Positions 62,349 to 64,000 of a stretch of 64,000 bases of DNA are shown here, one piece after another. The DNA comes from CALLVY01 sp937899855 (GTDB lineage Bacteria; Bacteroidota; Bacteroidia; Chitinophagales; Saprospiraceae): the NCBI GenBank assembly GCA_039820405.1, contig JBCBQC010000020.1, forward strand, positions 1 through 64,000, written 5' to 3'. The position numbers and the translations under genes were made by a program. The notes under the pieces were generated by a model. The model did no database searches. It was not told where the DNA came from and was given only the letters and a program-made list of their open reading frames with translations. Numbering within the stretch: position 1 is the first letter of the stretch; the number at the start of each line of letters is the position of its first letter.

Positions 62349-64000
62349 CTAATTGCCTTCGGAGACCAAATTGTAGGAAGTTGGCGCGATTTCGCGCTTC
62401 TGGACCAGCCCCTTTTCTCGCAAAAAGGCCATCCATGCGGCGGCCCGTTTGGCACTCGAAAAGGTATAAAAAGTTTGGCCTTCGTTGAGCTTTTCGTGGA
62501 AACCCAGTCGGGTTTCAAAATGCAGCTCCAACAACTTGATGATGCCGTAGGTGTAGTCGTCGCGTTTCCCGCCGTTTTCACCGACGAAGGGCGTGACGAT
62601 GTCGAACAGGAGGATATCGTAGATTTTGGTAAAATCCAAGCCCCCTTCCGCACTGCGGTAGTCGACCCCAAAAGCATCGAGGTAGTGGGCGTAGAGCTCG
62701 TATTGCGACAAGTCGGCTTGGCGGCCGATAAAATCATCGGGATCTTCGAGTTCGAAGATGGGCAGGCCAAAGTCCTGGTGCAGAAAGCCAAACGGTCGGG
62801 CGCCCTGGGGCACCGTAAAGCGGTCCATCAGGCGAAGAACGGTCGAGATGTCCTCGTAGCGGACGGTGGCCAGGATGGACTGTTGGATTTTGATGCGCGA
62901 GCCCTCCTCCAACTCCGGGGCCAGCGAGGCCTCCAGGCGTTCGGCCAGTGGTTTGCCAATCGTCTTGATCTGGGCAATGTTGAGGTTGGTCATCTGCTCT
63001 TCGAATTCGCTCATGAACTCGCTTTCCGCCAGGTACTGTTCCAACGTACGTTGCACGGTAGCGATCAGCTCGGGCCGGGCGGTGGTGTCGTTGAGGTAGC
63101 TGACGAACCAGGGTAGGCGGAAAAGGTTGTTGAAAAAGGAACCGCGATCGTTGACCGTAAAGTCCGCTGATTTTTCAAACATAAACTCGGCCATGAGGTG
63201 GCCCCGGTCGACCTCAAAGAGTTTGGGGAGGTCGTCTAGGTCTTTGTAGCTAAAGGGAATGTCTTGGAAGTAGGCCAGGTCGGTGGTGGGGGAGAGCAGG
63301 GGCTCGATGTTGAGCCGTTTGATGTTGCGTACCGGGCGGACTTTGTGGAGGGCCGCCAGGCAGGCAGCTTTGTGGCTGGGTCGGAAACTGCTCGATTCCG
63401 TGATGTTGTTGATCGCCTCGATGTCCAACTCCTCCAAATCGGCCAGGCTGTTGATCTTTTCTTGAAAAAAAACCTCCCCCCAGCGCTCGTAATGGGCTCC
63501 GTCGCGTTCCCACAGCTCCTTCCAGGCCAGGCGGTTGTAACGTTGCTGGTCGTCGGGCGGGGGGAAATGGTACTTGTAAATGGCTTCCAAAATGGGGACG
63601 GTATTCGTGCCCACCGTAATTACTTGCCCCCGCCGACTGCTCAGGACCCGTTCGTCGTCGATGAGTCGGAACAGGTGGGGAACCTCCGATAGGTCCGGAT
63701 GTAGCCGCAGGTAGTAATACAAAATCTTGACCCGATCCAATTCCTCACTCTCCTGAATCATGGTCACGATCCGCTCCGACTCCACCGCACTGGGGGCCGC
63801 TAGGATTTTGATTTCCCGCCGGCTAAACCCCATCGGGTTGTCCAGAAAATCGCTCAGGCCCAGGCTTTCTTCCTCCTCTGGCTCGTCGATGAGCTGCATG
63901 ATCTGATTGCCGATTTCATTGTCCGATTCTACCTTCAGTAGGTCGGTGAGCCGGTTTTGCACCATGCCATCTTCGATGTCAAACTTGCGGAGGTAGGCAT
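62349..64000 (-). CDS. Large uncharacterised protein, 5' end beyond the window
   Basis: The frame ends at 62349 and stays open to the right edge. Residues AYLRKFDIEDG precede an internal Met (63965), so at least 549 residues are present and the true start lies outside. The protein is acidic and helical, with no signal peptide or membrane segment: DNEIGNQIMQLIDEPEEEES, IVTMIQESEELDRVKILYYY, FRPSHKAACLAALHKVRPVR, and a C-terminal VQKREIAPTSYNLVSEGN. I recognise no domain; the segment near RPSHKAACLAALHKV might be a small nucleic-acid-binding motif, but that is weak. Confidence 0.75.
   Translation of the reverse strand, partial: AYLRKFDIEDGMVQNRLTDLLKVESDNEIGNQIMQLIDEPEEEESLGLSDFLDNPMGFSRREIKILAAPSAVESERIVTMIQESEELDRVKILYYYLRLHPDLSEVPHLFRLIDDERVLSSRRGQVITVGTNTVPILEAIYKYHFPPPDDQQRYNRLAWKELWERDGAHYERWGEVFFQEKINSLADLEELDIEAINNITESSSFRPSHKAACLAALHKVRPVRNIKRLNIEPLLSPTTDLAYFQDIPFSYKDLDDLPKLFEVDRGHLMAEFMFEKSADFTVNDRGSFFNNLFRLPWFVSYLNDTTARPELIATVQRTLEQYLAESEFMSEFEEQMTNLNIAQIKTIGKPLAERLEASLAPELEEGSRIKIQQSILATVRYEDISTVLRLMDRFTVPQGARPFGFLHQDFGLPIFELEDPDDFIGRQADLSQYELYAHYLDAFGVDYRSAEGGLDFTKIYDILLFDIVTPFVGENGGKRDDYTYGIIKLLELHFETRLGFHEKLNEGQTFYTFSSAKRAAAWMAFLREKGLVQKREIAPTSYNLVSEGN

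Overview
The window is a stretch of a moderately GC-rich Bacteroidota chromosome. The phylum is supported by a SusC/SusD pair, two secreted proteins ending in the gliding-motility/type IX secretion C-terminal domain (CHU_C, NVFSPNADG- and NAFTPNGDG-type motifs), many lipoproteins and beta-barrels ending in F, weak ribosome-binding sites, and repeated upstream matches to the Bacteroidota -7 promoter box TAnnTTTG. A Saprospirales (Lewinella-like) host is my best guess from gene style; that is inference only.

Layout. (1) 1-1705: the 5' end of a probable tyrosine recombinase reading off the window next to tRNA-Ala(GGC), an outer-membrane protein, and a 162-bp element with 12-bp terminal inverted repeats. 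(2) 1706-5785: a 1359-residue protein with seven tandem DUF1508/YegP-type modules, an Ala/Glu helix, one membrane segment and an OmpA-like domain. (3) 6207-9625: priA and a histone-deacetylase-family hydrolase. (4) 9721-18504: a 2927-residue secreted repeat protein with a CHU_C sorting domain. (5) 18897-26522: lysS, a lipoprotein, bioY, a WG-repeat protein, then the minus-strand group CPBP protease-cdsA-psd, and divergent pdxJ. (6) 26920-33574: a susC-susD-lipoprotein-lipoprotein uptake operon closed by a strong terminator. (7) 33771-49383: the information-processing block rpsU-xerC-hpf-tRNA(Thr,Tyr,Gly,Thr)-tuf-tRNA(Trp)-secE-nusG-rplK-rplA-rplJ-rplL-rpoB-rpoC. (8) 49426-57806, all minus strand: cupin, a conserved 193-residue protein, era, der, rfbC, rfbD, a second CHU_C protein and ribE. 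(9) 58207-64000: a NadR-like kinase, a TPP riboswitch controlling a TonB-dependent receptor, a beta-barrel protein and a large unrecognised protein cut by the window edge.

How it works together. Most of the window is core machinery: transcription and translation in the rpoBC block, GTPases for ribosome assembly, replication restart, and phospholipid synthesis (CdsA makes CDP-diacylglycerol; Psd makes phosphatidylethanolamine). Around it sit envelope functions: the Sus-like importer, the riboswitch-controlled thiamin-type receptor, the BioY biotin importer and two type IX-exported proteins. The least explained objects are the DUF1508-OmpA protein, the short inverted-repeat element beside it, the recombinase/tRNA-Ala junction, the N-terminal insertion in LysRS, and the long hairpin between rplL and rpoB.
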